A DNA stretch of 64,000 nucleotides from the NCBI RefSeq assembly GCF_007993865.1, contig NZ_VIUH01000011.1, forward strand, positions 87,093 through 151,092, given 5' to 3'. The stretch is from Pseudomonas sp. SJZ079. Lineage in GTDB: Bacteria; Pseudomonadota; Gammaproteobacteria; Pseudomonadales; Pseudomonadaceae. Positions 37,508 to 46,300 of the stretch are shown here, piece after piece. Made by a program: the position numbers and the translations under genes. Within the stretch, counting starts at the first letter, position 1. Each line of letters starts with the position of its first letter. The notes beneath the pieces are model-generated. The model was not told the origin of the DNA. It worked only from the letters and a program-made list of their open reading frames with translations, and ran no database searches.

Positions 37508-37885
37508 TTATGCCTCGCTGCCTTGCTGCTGGTTTTCCTCTTGTTGCTGCGCAGCAGGAGGCGTTTCTGCAGCCGGCTTAGCGACAGGTTTGCTGCTTGC
37601 GACCGGCTTCTTTGCGGCAGGTTTGGCACTGGTGCCGGTCTTGGCCTTCGCCGGTTTTGCCGACGCTGGCTTGGCTTCCTTGCTTACCACCGGGGAGGAC
37701 TGGTGCAACTCGCCGTCATCCTCGGGCTCGCCATCGAGCAGCTCGACGATAAGCATCGGCTCGGCCTGCAGGCGTTTCAGTTCGGCGACGCTGAACTTGT
37801 CGTAGCGGTGCGAGGTAACGACCGCCGGGTGGGCGACGCCACAGCGGCGGAAGCCGTCCTGTTTTGAGGTGATACGGATAGTCAT
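37508..37885 (-). CDS. FluMu-type N-terminal domain protein with Ala/Lys/Pro tail
   Basis: 125 residues. Residues 1-55 match the Mu-like prophage FluMu N-terminal domain (RRCGVAHPAV, FSVAELKRLQAEPMLIVE). The rest is a low-complexity Lys/Ala/Pro repeat tail (AKPAKAKTGTSAKPAAKKPV), then a Gln-rich end. It lies directly after the major head gene. It may decorate or help assemble the capsid; the role is unproven. Confidence 0.75.
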   Translation of the reverse strand: MTIRITSKQDGFRRCGVAHPAVVTSHRYDKFSVAELKRLQAEPMLIVELLDGEPEDDGELHQSSPVVSKEAKPASAKPAKAKTGTSAKPAAKKPVASSKPVAKPAAETPPAAQQQEENQQQGSEA

Positions 37886-37897
37886 GGCGGCGCCCCC

Positions 37898-38806
37898 TTA
37901 TGCGAGCCACGGGCAGACCAGCACCTTCGCGGTGTGGTACCACTCGTTGCCGGCGTCGGTGTCTTTCTCCAGAAGCTTGCGCGCGGCGCCTTCCAGGCGC
38001 GGCGGCACCACCAGCAGATTGGGCGTGATGCCCAGCGGGCGGCCGCCATCGGCCTTGAACTCGCCCATGGCCGCACGGGCGTTGCCGTAATGCTCGCCGG
38101 TCAGCGGCTGCTGCGAGGCAAAGGCCATCTGCCAGAAACCGAAGCCACCGTTATTGCGCGCCCGCACGCCATGCACGTACTCGTCATGGTCGAACACGTG
38201 ATCGCTCTTGGTCGGGTCGGTCTTGCTTTCCAGCTCAGGCTTGAGGCGCTCCTGATAGATCAGCGGCTTGATCGCGCGGCTGGTGTCCAGCAGGTACCAG
38301 GACGGACCAGGATCGACGCCGGGAATGTCGACGTTGCTGACGTTCACGGCCACGCCGGTACCGTCCACCTCCGGGTACACCGGGTGGTCGGTATCGAAGA
38401 AGTACTGGCCGTCGAAGCAGGTAGTGCTGAAGCCGGCTGCCAGCAAGGCGAAGATCAGCTCGTCTGGGTGGCTTGCGGCGGAGCGGCCCATTTCTTCAAA
38501 CATCGGCCGATAGATGCCGGCGGTGTCGTCTTCAACGGCGGTACGCGGAATCGCGACAGTGCCCTCGAACAGCTTGTTGCTGATGGAGTAGCCATGCGCG
38601 GCCATGTCCTTGAGCACGCGGGCGCCTATCCACTCGCGCAGTTTGGGGAACTGTCCCAGCCAGCCATAGGTGTTGCTCGCGGTGGCGCTGGGCACGACCG
38701 TGGCGATTTCCTTGTACTGGCTGGGGGCGGCTGCCAGACCGCGCTGGTAGTCGGCACGGAAGCCAACAAACAGCGCCTGCAGCAATGCGGGGGTTACAAC
38801 GGCCAT
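37898..38806 (-). CDS. Major head protein (Mu gpT-like)
   Basis: 302 residues. Matches the Mu T family: MAVVTPALLQALFVGFRADY, VPSATASNTYGWLGQFPKLREWIG, FFDTDHPVYP, and a C-terminal LLVVPPRLEGAARKLLEKD. No propeptide beyond the family norm. It starts at the last base of the protease gene. Confidence 0.92.
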   Translation of the reverse strand: MAVVTPALLQALFVGFRADYQRGLAAAPSQYKEIATVVPSATASNTYGWLGQFPKLREWIGARVLKDMAAHGYSISNKLFEGTVAIPRTAVEDDTAGIYRPMFEEMGRSAASHPDELIFALLAAGFSTTCFDGQYFFDTDHPVYPEVDGTGVAVNVSNVDIPGVDPGPSWYLLDTSRAIKPLIYQERLKPELESKTDPTKSDHVFDHDEYVHGVRARNNGGFGFWQMAFASQQPLTGEHYGNARAAMGEFKADGGRPLGITPNLLVVPPRLEGAARKLLEKDTDAGNEWYHTAKVLVCPWLA

Positions 38807-39801
38807 TATTTAGCCTCCTGGTTGAGTAGCTTGAGGTAGTCCGCATCGGCCATGCCGAGCAGGCGGGCAGCCTCTTTTTGCTCGGAGTTGAGTGCGGTGG
38901 TGGTTTTCGGCAGCTCATCGCTGAGCACTGGCTCGGTGACCGAGGGCGCGGCTTTGACGAAGTCGCGGAAGCGCTCCAGGCCGCCGTTCTCCTGGCAGGC
39001 CGCGACGTGGTAAGCCTTGGTGGCCGGGGTGATCTTGCCGGCCTTGAGCGCCGCCTCGATCTCGCCGTTGATGGCGGTCGCCAGTTGATCCTTGTCACGC
39101 TGGGCGAGCGTCTGCTCGGCGTTAACTGCGCGCTGTTCCAGGCTGTTGTAATCCGCACGCGGCACATACAGCGCCAGCGACGGGGCTTTCTCGCTGTTCA
39201 ACGCCGTTTTTTCGGCATCTTTCAGCGCTTGAATGGCCGCCACGGCTTGCTCCTCCGTGGCGTTTTCAGGCAAGCCGAGGGCTGCCCGGATGGCTGCTGC
39301 GAGCATCGGGATGTTCTCCGTGGTGGTGGTTTGTTCGGCGTTGAGCGCCTTGATGACCAGGTTCGGCTTGTTGACCAATCCGAAGCTGGAAAAGCGGTGG
39401 ATGCGGCCGCTGTCGTCATAGAGGAACACGGGCGACAGGTAGCGGTATTCGCGCTCGCTGATGGCGTTGCGGGCTTTCTGCGTCCACTCGGCACGGGCGT
39501 CGATGCCGCCCTGGGCGTTGACGCGGTACTCGCGCGCCCAGCCGGCAGCCGGTGCTTCATCGCCTTGCGGCGCCTTGAGTTCGGTGGCGTGCAGGTAGTC
39601 GAACGGCAGGTCGGCGCCCTGAACGTGCGCCTGGGTGTTGGCCAACACCTCGGCCGCGTCATAGGACCAGGTGCGGCCATCGCGGCCAACCACGGACGGG
39701 CCAGGCGGCAACACCTCGACCCACTCGGGCACATCGGCGCTCAGCTCAAAGCAAAGGGCCGTGGAGGTGGTGCGATTGTGTGGGGCGTTTTGTGTGTTCA
39801 T
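38806..39801 (-). CDS. Head maturation protease/scaffold (Mu gpI-like)
   Basis: 331 residues from MNTQNAPHNRTTST. Protease part (about 20-190) with VEVLPPGPSVVGRDGRTW, DLPFDYLHATELKAP (catalytic-type segment with His) and ISEREYRYLSPVFLYD. The C-terminal half is helical and Ala/Glu-rich, i.e. scaffold-like. The ATG has no Shine-Dalgarno; instead a hairpin GCCGCC...GGCGG sits directly before it, as at the 51021 gene. Confidence 0.88.
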   Translation of the reverse strand: MNTQNAPHNRTTSTALCFELSADVPEWVEVLPPGPSVVGRDGRTWSYDAAEVLANTQAHVQGADLPFDYLHATELKAPQGDEAPAAGWAREYRVNAQGGIDARAEWTQKARNAISEREYRYLSPVFLYDDSGRIHRFSSFGLVNKPNLVIKALNAEQTTTTENIPMLAAAIRAALGLPENATEEQAVAAIQALKDAEKTALNSEKAPSLALYVPRADYNSLEQRAVNAEQTLAQRDKDQLATAINGEIEAALKAGKITPATKAYHVAACQENGGLERFRDFVKAAPSVTEPVLSDELPKTTTALNSEQKEAARLLGMADADYLKLLNQEAK

Positions 39802-39860
39802 GCCGCCAGTTTCGGCGGTATGAGGGGGCGGGATTAGAGGATGGGGTTCAGTAGTTGCCA
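39801..39860 (-). promoter_or_regulatory. Putative late promoter/leader, copy 1 (before protease gene)
   Basis: Read on the minus strand, ACTGAACCCCATCCTCTAAT is followed by a C-rich stretch and the hairpin CCGCC...GGCGG immediately before the ATG. A near-identical unit precedes the 51021 gene. TCTAAT could be the -10. In Mu the C-activated promoters lie before lys and before I, matching these two places. Confidence 0.55.
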
Positions 39861-40571
39861 GAGATATGGAATACCCTTCAGGACGGCAGATGAGCCAAAG
39901 ATAGCGAGTAATGCAGCCAGCACAATCATTTCCCACGGTGTTAAAAGATGCTCGACCTTTTCCCCGATACCTTTTCTGTTTCGCACATCAATAAAGCGCC
40001 ACCATCGCACTCTCCAGCGCTCAAGACGCGTACTACTTTCGAGTACGCTTTCCACCCGATTGAAGATCAGCAGTTTTCTAATCATCTTGACCGAGTATTC
40101 TGGTGTCAGATTGTCCATATTGAACGAAAAATCAATCAAAATACCGCGCTTTTCTTTGACTAATGTCGAGCACTTCGGCGGAAACAGGAAGGTCTGAAAT
40201 ACTCCATTGTGCTCACTAAAATGAATGGCAAGTGATGCACCCGCTTCGCTCTCTCTCTTGCTATAAACACCTCCCCCCCAGCTCTGCGTCACCGTTAGCT
40301 CTCCAGTGGGCCGCGACGGAAATATCAAACTAACGTGGTCTTGCCCATAATGAAAAATACCAACCTCGTCGGGCGCTTCCGGTTTTCTGATCTGGTCAAT
40401 CACACCGAAGGACTGGCCATGCTCTCGCGCAGCATGTGCGAAACACTCAAAAACGGCTAAGGCACGCATTTTGTGAATGGGCCAGTTCCTGATATTCCGC
40501 TTCTTATGCCAGAGATGACGCTCCCTAGCCTTCTGGTCTGCGCCCCAAATTTTTTTGATTTTTATATCCAT
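39834..40571 (-). CDS. Cargo protein of unknown function with C-terminal membrane helix
   Basis: 245 residues from MDIKIKKIWGADQKARERH (GGAGG 6 bases upstream). A basic N-terminal region, a beta-rich middle, and one membrane helix near the end (MIVLAALLAIFGSSAVLKGI). AT-richer than the surrounding structural genes. The stop codon lies inside the repeated promoter-like sequence. I recognise no family; a single-span membrane cargo protein could act in exclusion or defence, but that is only a guess from location. Confidence 0.65.
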   Translation of the reverse strand: MDIKIKKIWGADQKARERHLWHKKRNIRNWPIHKMRALAVFECFAHAAREHGQSFGVIDQIRKPEAPDEVGIFHYGQDHVSLIFPSRPTGELTVTQSWGGGVYSKRESEAGASLAIHFSEHNGVFQTFLFPPKCSTLVKEKRGILIDFSFNMDNLTPEYSVKMIRKLLIFNRVESVLESSTRLERWRVRWWRFIDVRNRKGIGEKVEHLLTPWEMIVLAALLAIFGSSAVLKGIPYLWQLLNPIL

Positions 40572-40716
40572 GAGTAACCTCCGCTTGCAAACCTCTAGCG
40601 TGCCTGTTCCTGCGCCAATCCGGCAACGGCCGCCCCAATTTCGAAAATCGCAGACTCGCTTTCTTGAAGCGCGCACCAGCTCGGCTTGATCAGGTACGTG
40701 TGACGATTCGAAAGCA

Positions 40717-41514
40717 TCAGCAGAATAGCCCCCCTAATGCGCTTGGCTCCCAGTTCATTATCACCAGTTCGCCCGACCTTTCGCCCTTGCCCTTACGCTG
40801 ATTACCGACGCTGTAGCTGATATCGAGTTCCTCCATATGAAAACCGGCGAACGCCCGGCGAATGTCCGGGTGGTCGTTGATGCTGACCATCACCTTACCC
40901 TTGCAGCGCCGCATAAAGTCGGCCATGCGCTCGTACTCGGAGAACGGGAAGTCGACACCGTACCCCTCGGTTTGCCAGTACGGCGGGTCCATGTAGAGGA
41001 AGGTGTGCGGACGGTCGTAGCGTTCGGCGCAGTCGAGCCAGGGCAGGTTCTCCACATAGGTGCCGGCCAAGCGCTGCCAGGCAGCCGACAGGTTTTCCTC
41101 AATGCGCATCAGGTTGATGGCCGGTCCGGTGGTGGCGGTGCCGAAGTTCTGCCCGCTGACCTTGCCGCCGAATGCGTGGTGTTGCAGGTAGAAGAACCGG
41201 GCGGCGCGCTGGATGTCGGTGAGCGTCTCCGGGCGGGTCTGCTTCTGCCAGTCGAAAAGCTGGCGCGAGGACAATGCCCATTTGAACTGGCGGACAAACT
41301 CTTCCAGGTGGTTCTGCACCACGCGATAGAGGCTAACCAAGTCGCCATTGATATCGTTGAGCACCTCGACCGGTGCTGGCTGGGGCCGCATGAAGAACAG
41401 CGCGGCGCCTCCGGCGAACACCTCGACATAGCATTCATGGGGTGGAAACAGGGGAATCAAACGGTCGGCCAGGCGGCGTTTGCCACCCATCCAGGGGATT
41501 ATTGGGGAAGTCAT
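40717..41514 (-). CDS. DNA adenine N6-methyltransferase (Dam/D12 class)
   Basis: 265 residues. SAM-binding segment PWMGGKRRLADRLIPL, YVEVFAGGAALFF, catalytic DPPY in TFLYMDPPYWQTEGYG, all of the D12 class. It probably methylates adenine in phage DNA and protects it from host restriction. There is no restriction partner. Unlike many Mu-like phages, no Com-type zinc-finger gene is seen just before it. Confidence 0.92.
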   Translation of the reverse strand: MTSPIIPWMGGKRRLADRLIPLFPPHECYVEVFAGGAALFFMRPQPAPVEVLNDINGDLVSLYRVVQNHLEEFVRQFKWALSSRQLFDWQKQTRPETLTDIQRAARFFYLQHHAFGGKVSGQNFGTATTGPAINLMRIEENLSAAWQRLAGTYVENLPWLDCAERYDRPHTFLYMDPPYWQTEGYGVDFPFSEYERMADFMRRCKGKVMVSINDHPDIRRAFAGFHMEELDISYSVGNQRKGKGERSGELVIMNWEPSALGGLFC

Positions 41515-41865
41515 AGCGCAAGCCTTTACTGTATGGATAGCCAGGTGATACGTTGCCCGCGCTTCGTCGACGAGGCGAGGGCCTTAGCTGGGCTTGCAGG
41601 CGAGTTCTGCGGGTTTGGCGGCCGGCTGGGGTGGTGGTACACCTTGGCCGGTCGGTCCTTTTTAGATTTCAGGAGTAGTTTTGATACCGTCATGGTCGGC
41701 GGCATCGGAGGAGGAAGTTAGAGGAAGGGGGTCAGTGGTGCTTATTGATCCGTAAAGGCTGTTGACAACTTGCTGCATGCGGCCATGAACAGGCGCGCGG
41801 AGTAGGGAAAATAAATCTGTCCCATTTCCCGTCCCATTTCCCGCACCGTCCCATATCTAAAATGG
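41515..41865. other. 351-base gene-poor gap between divergent cargo genes
   Basis: It must hold the promoters of the methylase (leftward) and the RES-domain gene (rightward). A threefold run of TCCCRTYTCCCG-like repeats lies at about 41818-41856, just before the RES gene start, and could be an operator. A 62-codon plus-strand frame (41533-41721) is open but has no support. Confidence 0.5.
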
Positions 41866-42696
41866 ATGAATAATATGTTTTCTTCTGATATTTATGATGA
41901 CGAAATCAGGAACAGGATTTCGGATTTTCGAAGTTGCGCAGAAGCTGGAATCAGTGACAAGGGTTGCATGGAAGCTGTATCGTCAATATTCGGAAATATG
42001 TATTCGTTTGCGGCGGAGACCAAACAGTACGAGCAAGGAACAACCTTTTTTCGCGCAAGAGCAATTCCGCCACACGACACTAGCATTCCATTGCAGACAA
42101 TTCGACAAGTTGGGGATGCGTGGGAGCCACCTGCTCATGTAGTGAAAGTGCAAGGGCGTATTAATGCGGTTAACCAGAGTATCCTATACTGCTGCGCGGG
42201 CGATCCTAGTTTGGCAATCGACGAGGCTAGGGCAAGTGAAAGTAAACATGTCGCCATCATGGTTTACAGGTCGTCTCGTCCAATTAATACTGCCGTTCTT
42301 GGCGATTATGAGAATTCCAGTCTACCCAAAGACCATAGGTCAAAGTTGTTCTATTCGTTTCTAGATGAAGAGTTCTCAAAGGCTGTTCCGCCAGGGAGCG
42401 AGGGTCGGTATTCCATAACTCGTGCAATAGCGGATACGTTCTTCAATTATCCAGAGCAAGACGCTTGGTGCTACCGCTCCGTTCAGTCATCGGAAAAGTT
42501 CAACGTGGCATTTTTGCCTGGAAAATCGAAACTGTGTCTTGACTTGCTTGGTGTGATGATTTGCGATCTTACCGTCTCGACCCCTGGCGCCCTGAACGTC
42601 AAATTCGTCGTTGATTTCGACGAAGTATCAGGAAATGCTCGCTATCATCAAATTGGCTCAGAAGAGCAGAGAAGGATATTCCCGGAGATAAAATAA
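41866..42696 (+). CDS. RES-domain protein (putative NAD+-consuming toxin), orphan
   Basis: 276 residues. After about 55 helical residues comes a RES-like fold: TFFRARAIPP, Arg98 in GRIN, Tyr108 in SILYCCAG, Glu120 in AIDEARA. The spacing (Arg-10-Tyr-12-Glu) is close to that of the Arg/Tyr/Glu active site of Xre-Res toxins, which degrade NAD+. No Xre-type antitoxin gene adjoins it. It is AT-rich, on the strand opposite the late genes and has its own upstream region, so it may be expressed in the lysogen. Alternative: a non-toxic RES homologue. Confidence 0.72.
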   Translation: MNNMFSSDIYDDEIRNRISDFRSCAEAGISDKGCMEAVSSIFGNMYSFAAETKQYEQGTTFFRARAIPPHDTSIPLQTIRQVGDAWEPPAHVVKVQGRINAVNQSILYCCAGDPSLAIDEARASESKHVAIMVYRSSRPINTAVLGDYENSSLPKDHRSKLFYSFLDEEFSKAVPPGSEGRYSITRAIADTFFNYPEQDAWCYRSVQSSEKFNVAFLPGKSKLCLDLLGVMICDLTVSTPGALNVKFVVDFDEVSGNARYHQIGSEEQRRIFPEIK

Positions 42697-42958
42697 AAGT
42701 GGATAGGGCATCATATAAATTCGACCACATTTGGTAGTTTCTTCGATGCCCTATTTTCTGGTGAGGTTTTTGTCTCCCCGTCCTGTGGTCGTGGCAAAGG
42801 GGGTGTGTTTCTTTAACGCCCGCTCTGGGGCGAGAGTTGCCAGTCGCGAATAACTAGCACCGACGCGGCCAATCGTAGAGGCTGGTGGAGAACAGCGGAC
42901 CGTTTTCCGCTAGCGGTCATCAAGGTTACTTCACATATCTCATGTGTTTGTGAACTAT

Positions 42959-43309
42959 TCAGCCCCCCTTACCCGAGTCCTTTCCCAGTAGATATCCCAC
43001 AATCGCACCAAACAGACCAACAATCGGAGTGAGTTGGTCATCACTATAACCGGCCACCAGCAAGAAGCTGGAAAGGCCAACGATCAGGATGACTCCAAAA
43101 AGCCGCAACATATCAAGCGCGGAGGACTCCTTTTTCCAAAGAAGGACTGCTGCAAGGAGAAGGGCGAAGAAAGTGAAGAATAGAATCGAGGTTGCCAAAG
43201 ACGGCATCAGTGCATGCCATGCACTCTCGCTCCCGCTGGTAGTGCTGGAGTTTGGCAGCCATTGTTCGTTCATTTCATCGAAGATGGTTTTGTCTCTATT
43301 TTCGCTCAC
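42959..43309 (-). CDS. Cargo membrane protein
   Basis: 116 residues. A soluble acidic N-terminus of 35 residues, then three hydrophobic helices (LATSILFFTFFALLLAAVLL, LFGVILIVGLSSFLLVAG, LTPIVGLFGAIVGYLLG). The end, GLFGAIVGYLLGKD, is a glycine-rich helix as in small pore or anchoring proteins. It overlaps the 131-residue exported gene by one base, so they form a two-gene cargo unit. Confidence 0.65.
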   Translation of the reverse strand: MSENRDKTIFDEMNEQWLPNSSTTSGSESAWHALMPSLATSILFFTFFALLLAAVLLWKKESSALDMLRLFGVILIVGLSSFLLVAGYSDDQLTPIVGLFGAIVGYLLGKDSGKGG

Positions 43310-43704
43310 TACTTAGCCCCCGACTCAAGCGCCTTGACACGAACTTCGAGCGCTTCATAGGACTCAAGCTTTTTCTTCATATTATCAAGTTGCGTCTTAA
43401 GCTCGTTGATGGCATTCCTCTGCAAGGAAATTTGCTTGGAGAGCTTATTCTCGTTCAGCTCCCATTCCTTAGGGATAGAAAGACGTGCTACGTTGCCCTG
43501 GGAGGTGGAGTACGGTTGTGTGCCTTCACCAAATTGAACCGGGACTAGTACCCCGTCTTTTTGGAGCAAATACAGGGGCAGGGTATACGCTGCCTCGGGA
43601 GCTGCAGCCTTTCCATTGGTGACTTCGCTATCTGGCAAGGATGCGGCGAAAATATCAAGATGAGGCGTGAGGATGAGGCAAAGAAGGAAGATTTTATCCC
43701 GCAT
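43309..43704 (-). CDS. Cargo exported coiled-coil protein
   Basis: 131 residues: signal peptide (KIFLLCLILTPHLDIFA-A), a short domain of about 55 residues (LPLYLLQKDGVLVPVQF), and a C-terminal coiled coil of about 50 residues (LSKQISLQRNAINELKTQLDNMKKKLESYEALEVRVK). A periplasmic protein, coupled to the membrane protein gene. Unknown family. It begins the cargo region after the minor head gene. Confidence 0.65.
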   Translation of the reverse strand: MRDKIFLLCLILTPHLDIFAASLPDSEVTNGKAAAPEAAYTLPLYLLQKDGVLVPVQFGEGTQPYSTSQGNVARLSIPKEWELNENKLSKQISLQRNAINELKTQLDNMKKKLESYEALEVRVKALESGAK

Positions 43705-43922
43705 AAGAGCCTCCTACGTGAACGTTTTACAGTAACTGCAGTTAGCCCGTACTTGCATGTACCACGGGGTATTCTCGATTTGATAGTAGTCCGGTTTAAC
43801 AAAACATCCAGACGATGGGGCTTGGACCGGACCCAGTCCGCGTTAGAGCCGCGTTAGAAATCGAAAAAAACTCTGCCCCGTCAAGTGGTAGCTGCTACAC
43901 AAAGAGCGGCGCTTATGCGGCC

Positions 43923-44720
43923 TTACAGGCGGTCGTCAACTTCCGCCGCTACTGCGACCCTTCTCTCCGCCAATAACTGCTCGGCCCGCGCCAACCGCGA
44001 AATAACCCCAGGGTTATAGGTCCAACCCGGCTCGATCCCCACCGGCACACTGATGACCTGCCCAGTACGCTTGTTGATGTACTCGCGCTCGCCCAGGTCA
44101 GGCGCCTGGCTGCTGACCTTGCCACCAGCCTGCAAGCGCTCGGCCTCGCGGCGGCTGACTTGGCGCACGTGGCACTTACAGCCCCAGCCGTTAGGCGGGA
44201 AGTGCCTCTGCCACCACGGATCATCGGCCGGCAACAGAATGCCAGCCCAGCCGACATGCTCCTGTCGGTGTTCGCGGCTGGGGCCAAGCTGGTACAGCAA
44301 ATAAGGGTGGGTCTTGCGTGTGCGTTGGATGCGCTGCCATTGCCCGGCGGCATGGGCCGTACGCAGGTTCACGTCATAGATAATGCGCAGTCGTCGCGGG
44401 CTGCCCAGTTGCACCTCGCGCACGCCGCCTTCCAGCGGATCGAGCAGTTCCTGCCGGCCCCACCAACCGAGTTTTTCCAGCATGGGCTGCAGCTCGCGCT
44501 GGAACTCGGCGAAGCTGCGTCCCTCGAAGATGGCGGTGTCTACCTGCTCGCGGATCGCCTCCAGAATGTCCAGGCGCATGGCCTTGGCCACGGTAAAGGC
44601 GGTGGCGTGCTCCTCCTGCCACACGTCGCGGTGGTCGAAACCAACTTTGTAGCCCTTGGCCCGGAAGTAATCGAGCGCCTCCTTTGGCACTGGCCCCGGC
44701 GTTACGGCCCCGACACTCAT
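43923..44720 (-). CDS. Minor head protein (Mu gpF / SPP1 gp7-like)
   Basis: 265 residues. Family segments: LRTAHAAGQWQRIQRT, YLLYQLGPSREHRQEHVGWAG and the WGCKCHVRQVS motif with its Cys-x-Cys-x-His. It binds near the portal. Shorter than Mu F, as often in the B3-like phages. Overlaps the portal gene by 4 bases. Confidence 0.88.
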   Translation of the reverse strand: MSVGAVTPGPVPKEALDYFRAKGYKVGFDHRDVWQEEHATAFTVAKAMRLDILEAIREQVDTAIFEGRSFAEFQRELQPMLEKLGWWGRQELLDPLEGGVREVQLGSPRRLRIIYDVNLRTAHAAGQWQRIQRTRKTHPYLLYQLGPSREHRQEHVGWAGILLPADDPWWQRHFPPNGWGCKCHVRQVSRREAERLQAGGKVSSQAPDLGEREYINKRTGQVISVPVGIEPGWTYNPGVISRLARAEQLLAERRVAVAAEVDDRL

Positions 44721-46300
44721 GGGTCCACCTGGTCGGTGGCGTCACCCAGGCCGCGCGCCTTGAACGCTGCGCGCGCCAGCTGCTCGACCAGGGCGGCATC
44801 GTCCATCTGCGCCAGTAGCTCGGGCAGACGGGCACGAAACTCCGCGAAGTCCTGGGCTTGCTCGGCCAGCTGCAGCACCGGGTCGAGAACCGGCGTCAGC
44901 ACCTCTTGCCAGTCCGCTGCCGCCTCATCGGCCAGCAGATCCAGGGTGTCGCGCGGGCTCTGCTCCTGGTTGAGCGCACGACGCTGGCCACCGCAGTTGG
45001 AGCAGGCGCACGGCTGCTGGGTATTTAGGCCGGGCGCCAGCGGCTGGCCTGCACCTTTCGGCTGCAGCAGCCTGCCCCCATCGGCCGGGGCGGCAAGGCC
45101 GAAGCGATCCAGGATTGCCGACTGCTCCACCTGCAGGCCGCGATCAATGAACGGGGTCAGGGCGTCGGCCAGGGACTTGAGGTCTTCTGGCTCGCTGACC
45201 TGCAGAACGATGCGCGGGTAGTTCGCCTGCGGACCGTAGTTGAGGTCGACGAACAGCCGCACCAGGTAGCGGTTGAGGGTGGCGGCCAGTTGCTTGGCGT
45301 CGGCCTTGAGGATGTCCAGGCGCACGTCATTGTGCACGGTGGCCTGGCTCTGGCTCGACCCGTCGTCGGTGGTCATGGTCTGGCCGAGCACGGCCTTGCT
45401 GATCTGCTTGTCCAGCCACTCGGCGAGCTTCTCGAACAGCTCAGCGCCGCCCGTGGAATTGGCGATTTCCTGGAAGTCGATGAGCATGTCTTTCGGCAGG
45501 ATGGCTGCCGCATCGGCGGCCAGCTGGGCCACGGCGCGACGCAGCACGGCAATGTCGTCCGGCTTGGCACCGGGGCCATAGCGACCGATGCGCATGGGCA
45601 TGCCGTATAGCTCGGCATAGCGCATCCAGTCCTTGAGGCTGAACGCCTTGCACATATAGGCCACGGCCACCAGGCGCGCCAAACCGCCGCGGATCGGAAT
45701 ACCCGATTTCAGCTTGGGCGTGTGGATGATCAGCTTGCCTGGCGGGATCTCGCGGCCGGCACCGCCTTCCTCGCGGATTAGCAGCTTGCGCCCTGTGAGC
45801 TTGTCGAACTCGAACCAGCGCGGGTCGCGGTGCTCGTAGCGCACCGGCCACAGCTGGGCGCCTTGCAGCTCCCAGATCGGCTCGACCGCCGAGAACCCCT
45901 TGCCCAAGGCATCGAGCAGGTCGCTGAGCAGCTCGTCGAACTCGGGCGCCTCGACCAGCTTGCGCACTGCGTCGGCTATTTCCTCGTCGCGAGTATCGTC
46001 GCTACCAGCCTCGACGCTGACCGGTACGCCCGACACGGCACGCTTGCGGGTACCTAGCACGGACCCGTAGTGGAGGTCCTTTTCCTCCATCTCTTCGGCC
46101 AGCACCAGGTAGTTGAGGATATTGCCGGTGGCGGCGTCCTGCAGGATGGTGCGCAGCCTGGCCGGATCGAGCGTCGAGGATATCGAGTCCACGCCCCAGG
46201 CCTGGTGCACACCCGTGGTCGTGGCCTGAATCGCCTCCTGCAGCAGGCTTTGTTTCTGGAACGGCTTACCGTTTGCGTCCAGGATCGGCGAGTCAGCCAT
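44717..46300 (-). CDS. Portal protein (Mu gp29-like, DUF935)
   Basis: 527 residues, full length. DUF935 features: ILNYLVLAEEMEEKDLHYGSVLGTRKRAV, KGFSAVEPIWE, PPGKLIIHTPKLKSG. Forms the dodecameric DNA entry channel. A Cys cluster (CACSNCGG) sits near the C-terminus. Ends in an Ala/Glu-rich helix. Abuts the terminase gene. Confidence 0.92.
   Translation of the reverse strand: MADSPILDANGKPFQKQSLLQEAIQATTTGVHQAWGVDSISSTLDPARLRTILQDAATGNILNYLVLAEEMEEKDLHYGSVLGTRKRAVSGVPVSVEAGSDDTRDEEIADAVRKLVEAPEFDELLSDLLDALGKGFSAVEPIWELQGAQLWPVRYEHRDPRWFEFDKLTGRKLLIREEGGAGREIPPGKLIIHTPKLKSGIPIRGGLARLVAVAYMCKAFSLKDWMRYAELYGMPMRIGRYGPGAKPDDIAVLRRAVAQLAADAAAILPKDMLIDFQEIANSTGGAELFEKLAEWLDKQISKAVLGQTMTTDDGSSQSQATVHNDVRLDILKADAKQLAATLNRYLVRLFVDLNYGPQANYPRIVLQVSEPEDLKSLADALTPFIDRGLQVEQSAILDRFGLAAPADGGRLLQPKGAGQPLAPGLNTQQPCACSNCGGQRRALNQEQSPRDTLDLLADEAAADWQEVLTPVLDPVLQLAEQAQDFAEFRARLPELLAQMDDAALVEQLARAAFKARGLGDATDQVDP

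Noticed and set aside
41515..41720. Possible Com-type zinc-finger gene before the methylase
   Set aside because: Minus-strand frames here contain no paired CxxC motifs, so the usual com-dam pair is not present.
40837..41721. 294-codon plus-strand frame across the methylase gene
   Set aside because: Antisense to an obvious DPPY methylase; only its last 62 codons lie outside and they resemble nothing known.
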